In this document: positions 11,801 through 21,496 of the stretch, piece by piece
Position numbering within the stretch: position 1 is the first letter of the stretch
How the letters are laid out: the number at the start of each line of letters is the position of its first letter
NCBI GenBank assembly: GCA_038030265.1
Contig: CM075942.1
Location: forward strand, 38,282,751 to 38,346,750
Origin: Corythucha ciliata
Taxonomy: Eukaryota; Arthropoda; Insecta; Hemiptera; Tingidae
Direction of reading: 5' to 3'
Length of the DNA: 64,000 nt
Translations under genes and position numbers: made by a program
The notes under the pieces: model-generated
Databases searched by the model: none
What the model was told of the DNA's origin: nothing
What the model saw: only the letters and a program-made list of their open reading frames with translations

Positions 11801-12076
11801 ATTTTTTCGGCGGAACTAGTTTTCGACCTTCGAGGCCATTTTCAACGCCTTCTTTGACTCCAGTGTCACATCTACAATAATTTAACAACAAATAAACTAG
11901 CCAAGTTACAATAAATAAAATAAAATAAAATAAATAAAAAAAAATAAATACACATCTTACCATCAGGTGGAGCGTTAAAGTTGAAGTCTAATAGTTCTAA
12001 TAAATATTAATTTACGGGTCTATTCTAGTTATATCGCTCACGTTTGTGATCACAAAGCTGACTAGAATCGGTTACT

Positions 12077-12740
12077 TTATTTTAAAATAGACCTTATGCT
12101 ATATCTTTTAGAACCTTGATTTGGGTGAAGGTGCTCAAGGACTGAGTAGGGGGGGGAGGCCCCTCCCTCACTTCTATCATTTAGGCAATGTGGATTACTC
12201 TCCAGTTCTTTGCTTATTACTATTTTTTCCAGGCACTCCAAGCGTCTGCCGTAAGGTTCCGTTACTAACATTTGGGCTTGGTGATCTCCCATCTCTCCGC
12301 AGCCCGTTATATGATTGTAAAAGGCCGAGTCGGACCTAGTGAGATGCTCCCTGAAGCGCGTCCGGAACTTGCGTCCGGTGCGGCCGCAGTACGTTGCTTC
12401 TCCACACCCACCACATAGAAGCCTGTAGACCCCGCTTTTTTCCTGGGGTTTAGTGGCATCCTTTCCTTTACTCAGAATGCTCTTGAGGCTGTTGTCGCTC
12501 TTAAACGCCACCTCATAACCTCGGTTTTTAAGGAGGCGCTCCAAGCCCAATGAAGCTGCTCCAAAATATGGTAGACGAACCCATGCATTCCCGGCGGTTT
12601 CCTTTCTTGACTCCGTAAAGATGCGTTTCAAGACGAACCTCTTCTTCTTGTCCTGAATCAATTTATCTATGACCGTTGTTTCGTAGCCGTTGACCGCAGC
12701 AATGTGATAAATTGCATGCACTTCTTTTTCAAACGCTTCG
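12077..12740 (-). pseudogene. PLE thumb and GIY-YIG nuclease fragment
   Basis: The frame begins within thumb-like sequence (RSEAFEKEVHAIYHIAAVNG, then VIDKLIQDKKKRF) and continues through WVRLPYFGAAS into the nuclease: SGVYRLLCGGCGEATYCG, RTGRKFRTRFREHL, and a distal LECLEKIVISKE carrying the expected Glu. The first 45 bases of the longer frame above 12740 are antisense to RT sequence and mark the inversion breakpoint. The nuclease frame itself is open to a stop at 12077. Confidence 0.8.
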
Positions 12741-13018
12741 CTTCGCTTTTGTTTGATCCGTGCGAGAAGCTTAGGCTCATACAAATGAATGCTTCGGCCC
12801 CCAAGTTGTACGCCTTACCAATGACTCACAAGCCGTTTGTTAACGGCTTTCCGAAGATTAGGCCAATAGTGTCTAACCATGGGGCACCCACAGAAAAGAT
12901 CAGTAAAAGACTCACCCGGTTGTTTGTGGAAAAAACACATTTTAAAGGAGAGTGTTCAATTGTCAACAGTTTGGACTTAGTGGGAAAACTGAAGGAGGTC
13001 ACTCTCACAGAACTTTGG
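12741..13018 (+). pseudogene. Inverted PLE RT core fragment
   Basis: On the plus strand this reads FDPCEKLRLIQMNASAPKLY, then LPMTHKPFVNGFPKIRPIVS and SNHGAPTEKISKRLTRLF, the conserved entry region of PLE reverse transcriptases. Its first roughly 78 bases are the exact inverse of 13018-13095, which sits in the minus-strand block. The orientation is opposite to everything around it, so this piece was flipped. Translation stops shortly after, and no catalytic box is present. Confidence 0.8.
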
Positions 13019-13545
13019 TAAGGCGTACAACTTGGGGGCCGAAGCATTCATTTGTATGAGCCTAAGCTTCTCGCACGGATCAAACAAAAACTGTATGTTC
13101 TTCAAAACATCCCTGGCTTCTTTCTCAAACTTGGTCGTCGGGTCTTTGCTTAAAGGGGCGAAATTATTCTCTATGAGGAACGACTCGGTAGCTGAAATAT
13201 ATTCCGGTTTGTTCATGAGAACTATCGACTGCCCCTTATCCGCTTTCATAGCCACTACTTGATTGGTGTCAAATTTCTTGCGTAAAACCCCAGCCAATCT
13301 GGAATCCATCGTTTTCCCACCGAGTTCACCCCGCATTAATACGTCTTTTACGTAACCCCCGCATAACACCTTAGTTTCCAAGTCTTTAACTTTAGTGTCT
13401 AACTCGGCTACTATTTTCAACGCGGTTTGTTCAGCCAGGGGTCCTCCTACGCTGTGCTTAAGGCCTTTAGTTAATAAGTTTTCTTCACCTCTAGTGAGCT
13501 GAACCTGCGAGAGGTTAATTATCTTCGAAGCGAACTCCGGACACC
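13019..13545 (-). pseudogene. PLE N-terminal fragment
   Basis: The minus-strand frame shows KIINLSQVQLTRGEENLL and KGLKHSVG, the conserved PLE N-terminal motif. It continues with AMKADKGQSIVLMNKPEYI and FDPCEKLRLIQMNASAPKLY. It then runs into unrelated sequence at the inversion junction near 13018. The frame stays open upstream of 13420 but has no ATG there, so the true start was lost or lies outside. Confidence 0.75.
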
Positions 13546-13548
13546 GGG

Positions 13549-13773
13549 GTGAACAAGCCGGATGTTTATTTTGTTTTTTCTTGGAATAGACTAGTACACA
13601 AACTAACGCCCTTTGAATGGGAATTTTTCGATCGTGTTGTTAGAGATAAGATAGAAAAAGTATTGTTTGAAAATAGGAAAAAACTTGATAAAAAATTGGA
13701 AGAACTGGTTAAGGGACAAGGGAAAAAACTGGGGATGATCAGAGGGGAATTGTACCCTGAAAGCAAACTATGA
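13549..13773 (+). pseudogene. Possible PLE N-terminal fragment, opposite strand
   Basis: A 74-residue charged frame (KLTPFEWEFFDRVVRDKI, then FENRKKLDKKLEELVKGQG) looks like the coiled N-terminal segment found ahead of RT in PLEs, but no catalytic motif is present. It lies head to head with the minus-strand fragment next to it. The assignment is weak, and a chance frame in A-rich DNA is possible. Confidence 0.3.
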
Positions 13774-13977
13774 AAATTGCACTGAGGTTACGGTCCAGTC
13801 TCCGTTTCGAACTCAGAACCTCATGCAGAAAGAGCAGCTATTTGGTCCTATGGCCCAAAGACTCACCCGGCTAGAAGTCCGGCAACATGTTGCTGATGAG
13901 ACCAGGACTAAGTAGGTATATTGGGTAGCTGATGGTCTGAACATCGAAATGGAGACTGGACATCGGTGCAATTTTCA
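13771..13977. mobile_element. Hairpin MITE, TGAAAATTGCAC ends
   Basis: The ends TGAAAATTGCACTGAGGT and ACATCGGTGCAATTTTCA are inverted copies. Inside them CCAGTCTCCGTTTCGA pairs with TCGAAATGGAGACTGG. About 207 bp, foldback over most of its length, non-coding. Confidence 0.7.
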
Positions 13978-14379
13978 TGATTCACCGGTGGTTCTAACCC
14001 AAACGTCATTCGCGTTTATCCTTGGAAGCCGACGTTTATGGTAAGACTGTATGATAAATCTACTAGGAGCCTAGACTATCCTTGTTTTCGATTCGATTTT
14101 CTTTGCATCCCTGATTTGTGTTTGCTTCTGGGGAACATTTACCTTTAAAAATTCATGATTATCGGTGTTCCAGGCTATGTTTTACAACCAGTCCAAGAGC
14201 CAGCGACGTAAAAAGTGCAATTTTCTTACCCAGCGCAAAAAATCAAGAATAATTTCCTAATAGTGGGAAAAATTGTCTGCCTCCTTTGGACGTGACGAAA
14301 CCGGTGGCAGACGGCATCAAAAATGCACTTGTGGTGAGAAGAAACACAAATTCCGGTCAGACTGGGGGTTGCTAAGAGT

Positions 14380-14990
14380 TTTGATATCGAATTCGGATTC
14401 AGCGCACGGGAAGAAACAGGTGAAATCACGACGTATAATGAAAAAGTTAGAATTTTTCGAGGAGGTTTGTGATATTCGTTGAAATAATTATGTCACTGTG
14501 ATACGGTCTTGAAAACGACATTCGAATTCAGCACACCTTACAAAACGGAAACTTGACAAAAATAGCAAACAAGTGAAAAGTAGAATATTTTTTGATACGA
14601 CGCGTAGCGTAGGGGCCCGGAAATTTGATTTTCGGATTCAGATTACCTGAAACGTGGGAAAGTAATGTGAACAATTTCGATCTCGGCTTTGATCGCATGT
14701 CACATAGAAGAAATAACAGAAATCTGGGTTTTTTGTAGATTTTCCTATTTTTAGACTGTAGGTAGCGTCTCTTTTAGGGGGTCGGGGTGTTTAAATTCAA
14801 ATTCAGAACATCTCAAAACGTGAGGAATGTGAGGGAACCATATTTTTAAAAAGTATTACTCGCGATGGTGTGGCGAAAAAACAAAAAATAATACGGAATT
14901 TTAAAAGGCAACCAAATTTCGGCTGTTGCCGGGGTTGTATCGTTGGGCAAATTTGAAATTCGTATTCAGCCCACCTGAAAACATTAAAAT
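14380..14990. repeat. Degenerate tandem repeat around an ATTCAG motif
   Basis: Five diverged units each carry a motif like ATTCGNATTCAGCNCACCT followed by AAAACGTG, at about 14389, 14519, 14630, 14795 and 14960. Spacing is 110-165 bp. Between the motifs are related A/T-rich blocks with TTTTTGTAG-type segments. No frame is conserved. Confidence 0.55.
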
Positions 14991-15306
14991 CAGTCATCAA
15001 ACTTAGTCCCGGAGTTTTTTCCTCCCAAAACTACCCGCTTCCTCGACTCCAACTCGATTCGAAATTAAAGCGAATTTCAAACTCGATAATCAAAGCCAAA
15101 TTAAATTACTTTAAAATGGGCTCTTAAATAGAAAAAGTAAACACGCATTGCCGTGCAATATTTTACATTTTAGTAAGTGAAATTGTTTGATTCACGAAAC
15201 AATAAACTTTTTGCCCATTTCGTGTAGGCAGTTTCACTACTGCTGCCTCCCCGAATTCGAGTTTCTCGAGGTGAATCAATTTTTGGTCTCCGATTTCAAA
15301 AATTCA

Positions 15307-15345
15307 TTTTTTTTTTTTTTTTTTTTTAACATTCCGTTTTATTAT
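15307..15345 (-). repeat. Poly-A tail with AATAAA on minus strand
   Basis: A 20-base T run on the plus strand is followed by AACATTCCGTTTTATTATAC. On the minus strand that is AATAAAACGG shortly before an A tract, as at the 3' end of a retroposed transcript. I cannot name the source sequence. Confidence 0.4.
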
Positions 15346-15525
15346 ACAACAACAACTGAATCTTAAATTTGAATAAGTAATTCCGTGTTGGATAATTGGT
15401 CCTAAACTGAACTTGACCTCCAACTCCGGAAGTGAGCCTCAGCTGCTGCAGTGACAACAGTCTTTTGTCATTCATTTCAACGAGCTGCTTGCACGAATTT
15501 TCATCGTTTCCTAGGAGACTATCGT

Positions 15526-15642
15526 ACTTGGCAAGTCACGCATGTGTGTGCCAAGGTACTTGTGAATAGCCAAGTAGCAAGCAAAGTAAGCTTGCTACTT
15601 GCCGAACATTCGGTACTTGGCAAGTAGCGCATGTGTGTGCCC
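15526..15642. repeat. Short direct repeat with internal palindrome
   Basis: GTACTTGGCAAGTCACGCAT (about 15527) and GTACTTGGCAAGTAGCGCAT (about 15612) are direct copies, each followed by GTGTGTGCC. Between them CAAGTAGCAAGC and GCTTGCTACTTG form a hairpin. CTTGCCGAA-type words here resemble those of the 155-bp repeats at 50 kb. Confidence 0.45.
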
Positions 15643-17870
15643 AGCTTAACGATAAAACCTGATTCATATCAGCTAGCCTTGTTTCAACAAAACAAGGCGA
15701 TGATTATTACATCAAATTTGCGTTTTAGTTTTCTTGAAAATGTATTTGGACGTCTCAAGGAAGAGAGAAAATATGAGACACATTGTTACTTTCAGAGCCC
15801 GTGTGCTAAATTTCAGGGATCATCTTCGGTAATAAAACGCTCAGTGTCGAAGTCCACTTCGAATTATGTGTTGCGTACAGCCGAAAAGTGACTTTAAAAA
15901 ACGAATGGCACATAGCGGGGGCAATGCCGTAGAGCGGGTCACTCGTCTCGTGTCCTAAATCTCCCTCTATTCCCTTCTACGCATTTCCTTGGAGCGGCAA
16001 TCGGAAAAACTACTCGCTTTTCGGAAACACAAACGGTTCATTCTTGTTCGCAGCCCATACACTCATGTGGTAGCGGCTCTTTGTATCTTGCAAACGCCGC
16101 GATTCATGAAAGAACGGCTGACCCGGGCGATACTAGCCACTGTGCTCTCCTGAAACCGCGTTCGGCCGACCGGAGCGTCGACCGTGCACGCCCGAAGAGG
16201 GACGAATATGGGAAATTTAAAGGAACCGCGTCCTTTGCGAAAGCTTAGTGTAAAGCTTTTACAGGTTCAAATAGAATGGAATTTTTCGGTTCATTCGGCC
16301 GAAGCAGGTGCAGGCGAGTTCGATCGTTCATCATTCGTCCCACTGAGCTTTGAACACGAAACTCGGCTCCAGAGCACGAACGGATGCAGTGTTGCTGTTC
16401 GGACGTCAACGTATGCGGCCGAGTACAGTCCAACGGGCGGGAAGCGACCACCGAAGTTCTTTGTAGTTTTATAATCATTTTAAGTTTATGGAAAGCTACA
16501 CTAGATCTAATCTCATCAGAGATGTTAGGCCTCATATATCGGGGACTCGGAACTCCACGAATAGGTGCAAGACGGGAGAAAGGCAAAAACCGTTTCGTCA
16601 ACTAAAGTTCATATTCTTCATGACGCGTGAAAAACGAAGTGATTCACTGAACTCAACAATTTCATTGAGCATGGTGGGACGAAATGTTTGGATTCAAAAT
16701 TTCAAGTTAAAAAAATTCCTCAAGATGAATACGCACGATTATCACAGTTTTTACGAAATTAATTAAGCAAACGGGAATGATTCCAAATAAAAGATTACAA
16801 GTTTGTTTTTTAGAGAAGTTTACGTAGTGCAGGTTATAAAAATAAGGGACACCCCGCACTTCCGCACTTCGACCATGTGGTCCGTATGCATCCCCCTCCA
16901 ACACCCCTTCCCCATCGAGGTTCCCTCCATGTATTCTACCTCTATGGTGGCAGCGGTTTGAAGAGGTTTCTGAAGAGAAAGAGGTTTAGGGTGGTTTCAT
17001 CAATGCACATAATGGCCGCGTTGCAAAACTCCAGACTTGTTCAGCGCTTCATGAGTACTTAATCTTTTTCCGTTGCAAAACTGTCAATCTAACTCAGCGC
17101 TGAGTAAGTGCTTAAACACGTCCCATCGCGATACAAAGCACCGTTGCAAAACTCCAGTAAGCGCTTAATTCTACACTTCAGTGCTTAAACACGAGCCCCG
17201 AGTTTCGCAACGCAACCAATATTGCAAAAAGTTCAAAGCTTGAGCGGTTTGAAAATTATTTCAGGGATGAAATTTGAAAATGTAAACAAATTCGTGCATT
17301 CAGATTTATTTCCTAGAGAACAAAACAAGATAATAAAATCCAGGATTGGTGCAAAAATAACTGGAACTGACGAAAACAACTGGATGTTAGATGTGATGAA
17401 CACAGTTCCAGTTCTTTCTATCCGTTCTAGACGCTTTCGCGCCGCGTGCGCGATATCGTACCGCACTAGTGTGAATTTCAGTGTGGTTTCAGTCTACGTT
17501 GTTGAAGTGTAAACGAGGCAGCTTATAGGCTCCCTAAAAACGAAAGCTGCTTACGAGATAGAAATCCCTCCTCGTTTCAGCACGCTCATTGTTAGTAACA
17601 ACCTTCAGTGCGAGTGATAGAAAGTCGCTTTAATGAAATGAATTAAAATCTCTTCTCCCTCTCATTCCCAGCTGTCGAAATAAAAATAAATCTTTCCCTA
17701 TTTAAAATAGTAAAGGAAGTCAACGAGTGTGGAAGACACACGAAAGCTTATTTTAATAATGCAAGTAGTCCAAAATTTGATCCTATCTGTGATAATTTGT
17801 GATAATTAGGTTTCAATTTTAAATGTATTTATTCAAAGAGGGTTGCGTTTGTACTAAAGATGGTGTGTTA
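15643..17870. other. No gene recognised; GTTGCAAAACTCCAG repeat
   Basis: The short open frames here overlap one another on both strands and show no domain. Around 17020-17215 GTTGCAAAACTCCAG occurs twice and AGTGCTTAAACACG twice, suggesting a small decayed repeat. A GC-richer patch at 16150-16450 has no recognisable content. Confidence 0.45.
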
Positions 17871-17872
17871 AT

Positions 17873-17945
17873 TAGATCCTGATGATGGCCTAGACAGGCC
17901 GAAAATCGATTAGACGAAGAACTAAAAGAAATAAAAACAATTAAT
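17873..17945 (+). mobile_element. Penelope-like element 3'-end relic
   Basis: CCTGATGATGGCCTAGACAG followed by GCCGAAAATCG has the form seen at PLE termini (compare 7500-7550 and 11805-11860 on the other strand). GGCCT and AGGCC can pair around AGAC between a CTGATGA box and a GAAA box, the layout of a minimal hammerhead motif, with one extra T. The tail is A-rich (AGAAATAAAAACAATT). No coding remnant lies immediately upstream. Confidence 0.5.
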
Positions 17946-18489
17946 GTGGAGAGACAACAACTATACCACCTGAAAAATGAATTAAACATTAAGTCGATGA
18001 AATCGGCTTGGGTTGTGAAACTTTTATATCAATAGATCAAAATCGTTATGCAGCCCGTGTTTTTCTTCAAGCGACATGAAACTGGAAACTAGAAGGAAAA
18101 AAAAAATTTCGCTCCGGCAGCTGGCGGTCGGAAAGAGTGCATTTCATTATGTATACGGATACCCTAAGCCGTCCCAGAAGTAATAATTTTGATACCATTA
18201 TTTGTTTCATTAAGCCGAACTTCTTCCTCTATTTTCACCACCCTCTCTTCAAAATGTCGAAAAGTTTCGGTAGTTTTCCAAGGGCTTTGTAATATTAAAT
18301 TTTAGTGCCGTATTTTATGATACCTAACGTGTGAATTTAAGCTTTTTCTTTTTGAAATTTCATTCCCCATTTCACCCTCCCCCATCAAAGTATTCGATAA
18401 ATCTCAATGGGACCCAGGGCTTTCGTTACATTAAATTATTGAGTCGAATTTTAGAGCGCTAAGATGAACTAGTGAAGTTCAACGCTATT

Positions 18490-19617
18490 TTTGCACTTCC
18501 ACACCGGAAGGACCACCCCCACCACCTTGACTTTTTCGAAAAATTAAAATGGGAATCAAAGGCTACTCTAACATGGAGTATAGAGAATCTAATGCTTCTA
18601 GAATCAACTTTTCCCCCCACCTCCTTCACCGATTTGGCCCAAATGCAATACCGACCGGTGTCTTATGACTACTGATTTTTTTAGATAAAGGGTGTTCCGC
18701 TAAATTAATTTCTACGAGACTTATCGTGCTAACAAGACCACACTCTTACTTCCACCCCTGGGGCACCACCCCCTCCCCGTCGACTTTTTCAAAAAATTAA
18801 AATGGGAATCAAAGGCTAGTCTAACATGGAGTATACGTACCGAATATGATGCTTCTGGAATCAACTGGTGATTTTTAGTGATTTTTTTACCATTTCAACC
18901 CCTATTTTCCCCCCTCCACCTTGACCGATTTGGCCCAAATGCAATACCGACCGGGATCTTATGACTACTGATTTTTTAGATAAAGCGCGTTCTGCTAAAT
19001 TAATTTCTACGAGAGTTATCGTGCTAACAAGACCACACACTTACTTCCACCCCGGGGGCACCACCCCCTCCCCCTTGACTTTTTCAAAAAATGAAAATGG
19101 GAATCAAAGGCTAGTCTAACATGGAGTATAAGCACCGAATATGATGCTTCTAGAATCAACTGGTGATTTTCAGTGATTTTTTTACCATTTCAACCCCTAT
19201 TTTCCCCCCTCCACCTTGACCGATTTGGCCCAAATGCAATACCCACCGGGATCTTATGACTACTGATTTTTTAGATAAAGCGCGTTCTGCTAAATTAATT
19301 TCTACGAGAGTTATCGTGCTAACAAGACCACACACTTACTTCCACCCTGGGGGCACCACCCCCTCCCCCTTGACTTTTTCAAAAAATGAAAATGGGAATC
19401 AAAGGCTAGTCTAACATGGAGTATACGTACCGAATATGATGCTTCTAGAATCAACTGGTGATTTATAGTGATTTTTTGACGATTTGAAGCCCGATTTTCC
19501 CCCCCTCCACCTTGACCGATTTGGCCCAAATGCAATACCGACCGGTGTCTTATGACTACTGATTTTTGTGCCAAAGCGCGTTCCGCTAAACTAATTTCTT
19601 CGAGAGTTATCGTGCTA
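18490..19617 (+). repeat. 295-bp tandem array, about four units
   Basis: The landmark GTGCTAACAAGACCACAC recurs at about 18727, 19022 and 19317 and closes as GTGCTAACAAGAAAACGG near 19612. Spacing is 295, 295 and 296 bp. The first unit, beginning GCACTTCCACACCGGAAGG, is shorter. Units share AAATGGGAATCAAAGGCTA and GATTTGGCCCAAATGCAAT and are mostly near-identical, so the array expanded recently. Confidence 0.9.
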
Positions 19618-19632
19618 ACAAGAAAACGGCCA

Positions 19633-19635
<3 letters not shown>

Positions 19636-19684
<49 letters not shown>
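19636..19684. repeat. (TA)n microsatellite
   Basis: About 24 TA dinucleotides directly after the 295-bp array. A shorter TA run sits at the same relative place in the copy at 45.7 kb, so it belongs to the element rather than being an independent microsatellite. Confidence 0.9.
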
Positions 19685-19690
<6 letters not shown>

Positions 19691-20492
19691 ATATATAGAG
19701 ATATATATATATATGAATTCCGGAGACCACTGAATTCGTGTTCTAGAGGTTCTGAAACGTGAAAAAAACATGACATGACCCATGTTTGCCACCATCACGA
19801 CGAGACCAATAGTGCATTTTTCAGAATGAAATGCACTAAAACTAAATGAACGTGAGAAATCTAAGCAATTACCAAACTGACGTTCACTCTCCATCCCCTC
19901 TAGGACAAGAATAAACGTTCTCTTTAATTTCCACGAAGCTCCGTACCCGATAAAACGCAATGTAATCTGATTTGGACTATATCCCACTCTATTTTCCAGT
20001 CTCGATCGTTCTTACACCCTCATCCTCATCATTACGCCTGCCAGAAGAATTTTCAATCAAGACAAAGTGCTTGCTTCTCTACCTCCTCATCAAGTAGAAA
20101 TTAACCCTCCTCGACGGAAAAAGAGGCTGATGAGTGTGCTGCGAGAGGGTGGAGTCGTTTGTACAACAGACCGACCCTTTTTCGGTTATTAATTGATGCC
20201 TCACTCATCCCATCATTGTTCAAATTCGTGTGCAGTGAACAGGAGAGGCAGAAATCTCGTGTATCCGTGACGGGGTTTATAAATTAACCGCAAATGTAAT
20301 AACAAGGAGCTCAATATAACTACATAAAAGTTTTCATTTGCACGTGGTTTGATACTGGTCCAATCGCCGTCAAAGTTGATTAATTGGATCGTATAGGAGA
20401 AAAGGGATGCTTGTGAAATTCCCATTTTCATGAACAAACGATGAGGATATTGAAATTAGTAAGTAAATACTACCGGGGGCAGGCACGGTTTT

Positions 20493-20644
20493 AAGGCCCC
20501 GCCACACCGAACGCGAACTGCCGCGCGGACTAGTCCGCACGCCAAAAAACCATGACAACGTGGGTGAGGTATACCCCGTTACCATAGTTTTTCCGCGAGC
20601 GGACTAGTCCGCGCGGCAGTTCGCGTTCGGTGTGGCGAGGCCTT
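20493..20644. mobile_element. Near-perfect hairpin MITE, left copy
   Basis: Arms AAGGCCCCGCCACACCGAAC and GTTCGGTGTGGCGAGGCCTT, with about 45 bp of nearly exact pairing each, flank a 60-bp loop. The arms contain the palindrome CGGACTAGTCCG. The same element is at 25428-25579 in the other block copy, so it was present before duplication. Confidence 0.85.
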
Positions 20645-21496
20645 CAAAACGGCAACGTCGTTATGGAAATCCCGCCTCACCGGTCTACCTTATCATATGA
20701 GTCACCCAAGAATCCGCCAATCGTGTTCGAAAAAAAATGGATGACAAAAAAAAGGTGCCCGTCCCTGATAAGTAAGGAAAGTAATGTTAATGGGTGCAAA
20801 TGAATTGCCCTAGACCCGAATTTTATGTAATTGTACTATAGTTGAACCAAACTCTGATGGGTCTCGCATTCCCTTTGGAATACGATTTTTCAGCTTCCCC
20901 TAGGGACTTGCCGCGAAATACAAATATTAGGGTAAAAATTATCAGGTAAGCCGTAAAGTCGTTTGGTAGATTTTAGTGGTAACCATTTTTTAAACAATTA
21001 ATTTTTAAATTATTTTCGTGTTCCTGTGACTCCCCGACGCGATGAAAGTGTACTAAGCCGTGAGCGAATTGATGAGTCATCCCGGGTTCTCAGATACTGT
21101 GTTAATGTAATGTAGGTAGAATAATGTTGAGAATAATAATGTAGGTAGAAACTTGAACATCTTGCAATACGTCTATAAATGAAAAAATGTCGGGATGTGT
21201 ATGGTAAAACTGGGAATTAAGTTTAGCATGGAAAGACTCGCATGCATTTGTGGTTCGCATCATGGAAATCCGAACAAGCAGCCCACATGGTTGGAGCAAA
21301 AGTTGCTGATTCCGATATGTACGTTTCCACCAAATAATCACAATATTTGTCCAGTTTTTGCAGTTCAGGCTTGAATGACATTAAATCGTCTACAAAGCAG
21401 TCAGCCACTTCATGTGGAGCCAGAAATGGTAAACCAAATGTGTAGTGAAGCCATTTTCCTACCTCAGTTTCCTCTTTGTAATGCCGAACTAGCCCA

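Larger units (their letters stand above)
11805..13545 (-). mobile_element. Penelope-like element 2, rearranged
   Basis: A minus-strand PLE in three blocks: the N-terminal region (13545-13019, minus), a central RT segment that is inverted (12741-13018, plus) and a thumb plus GIY-YIG block (12740-12077, minus). The 3' untranslated region runs to the PLE terminal motif near 11860-11805 (AATGGCCTCGAAGGTCGAAA, then an AT-rich tail, minus strand). The palm with the YVDD box is missing. Motifs differ from the first element (CGGCG before YCGRTGRK), so it belongs to another PLE family. Confidence 0.8.
18096..19842 (+). mobile_element. Helentron/DINE-like candidate with 295-bp array
   Basis: AGTGCATTTCATT occurs near the left end (about 18137) and inverted near the right end (about 19832), like sub-terminal inverted repeats. 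Left of it is a conserved cap (TTTCGCTCCGGCAGCTGGCG), also found at the end of the 45553-46406 copy. The core is an array of about 295-bp units, then a TA microsatellite, then a conserved tail ending in a 10-bp-stem hairpin (TAGTGCATTT / AAATGCACTA) and CTAAAA. This ordering matches non-autonomous Helentrons (DINE-1 type). No Rep/helicase is present, so the class is inferred. Confidence 0.5.

Noticed and set aside
19607..19987. Minus-strand frame with a long Tyr/Ile repeat
   Set aside because: It reads through the TA microsatellite; the composition explains it.
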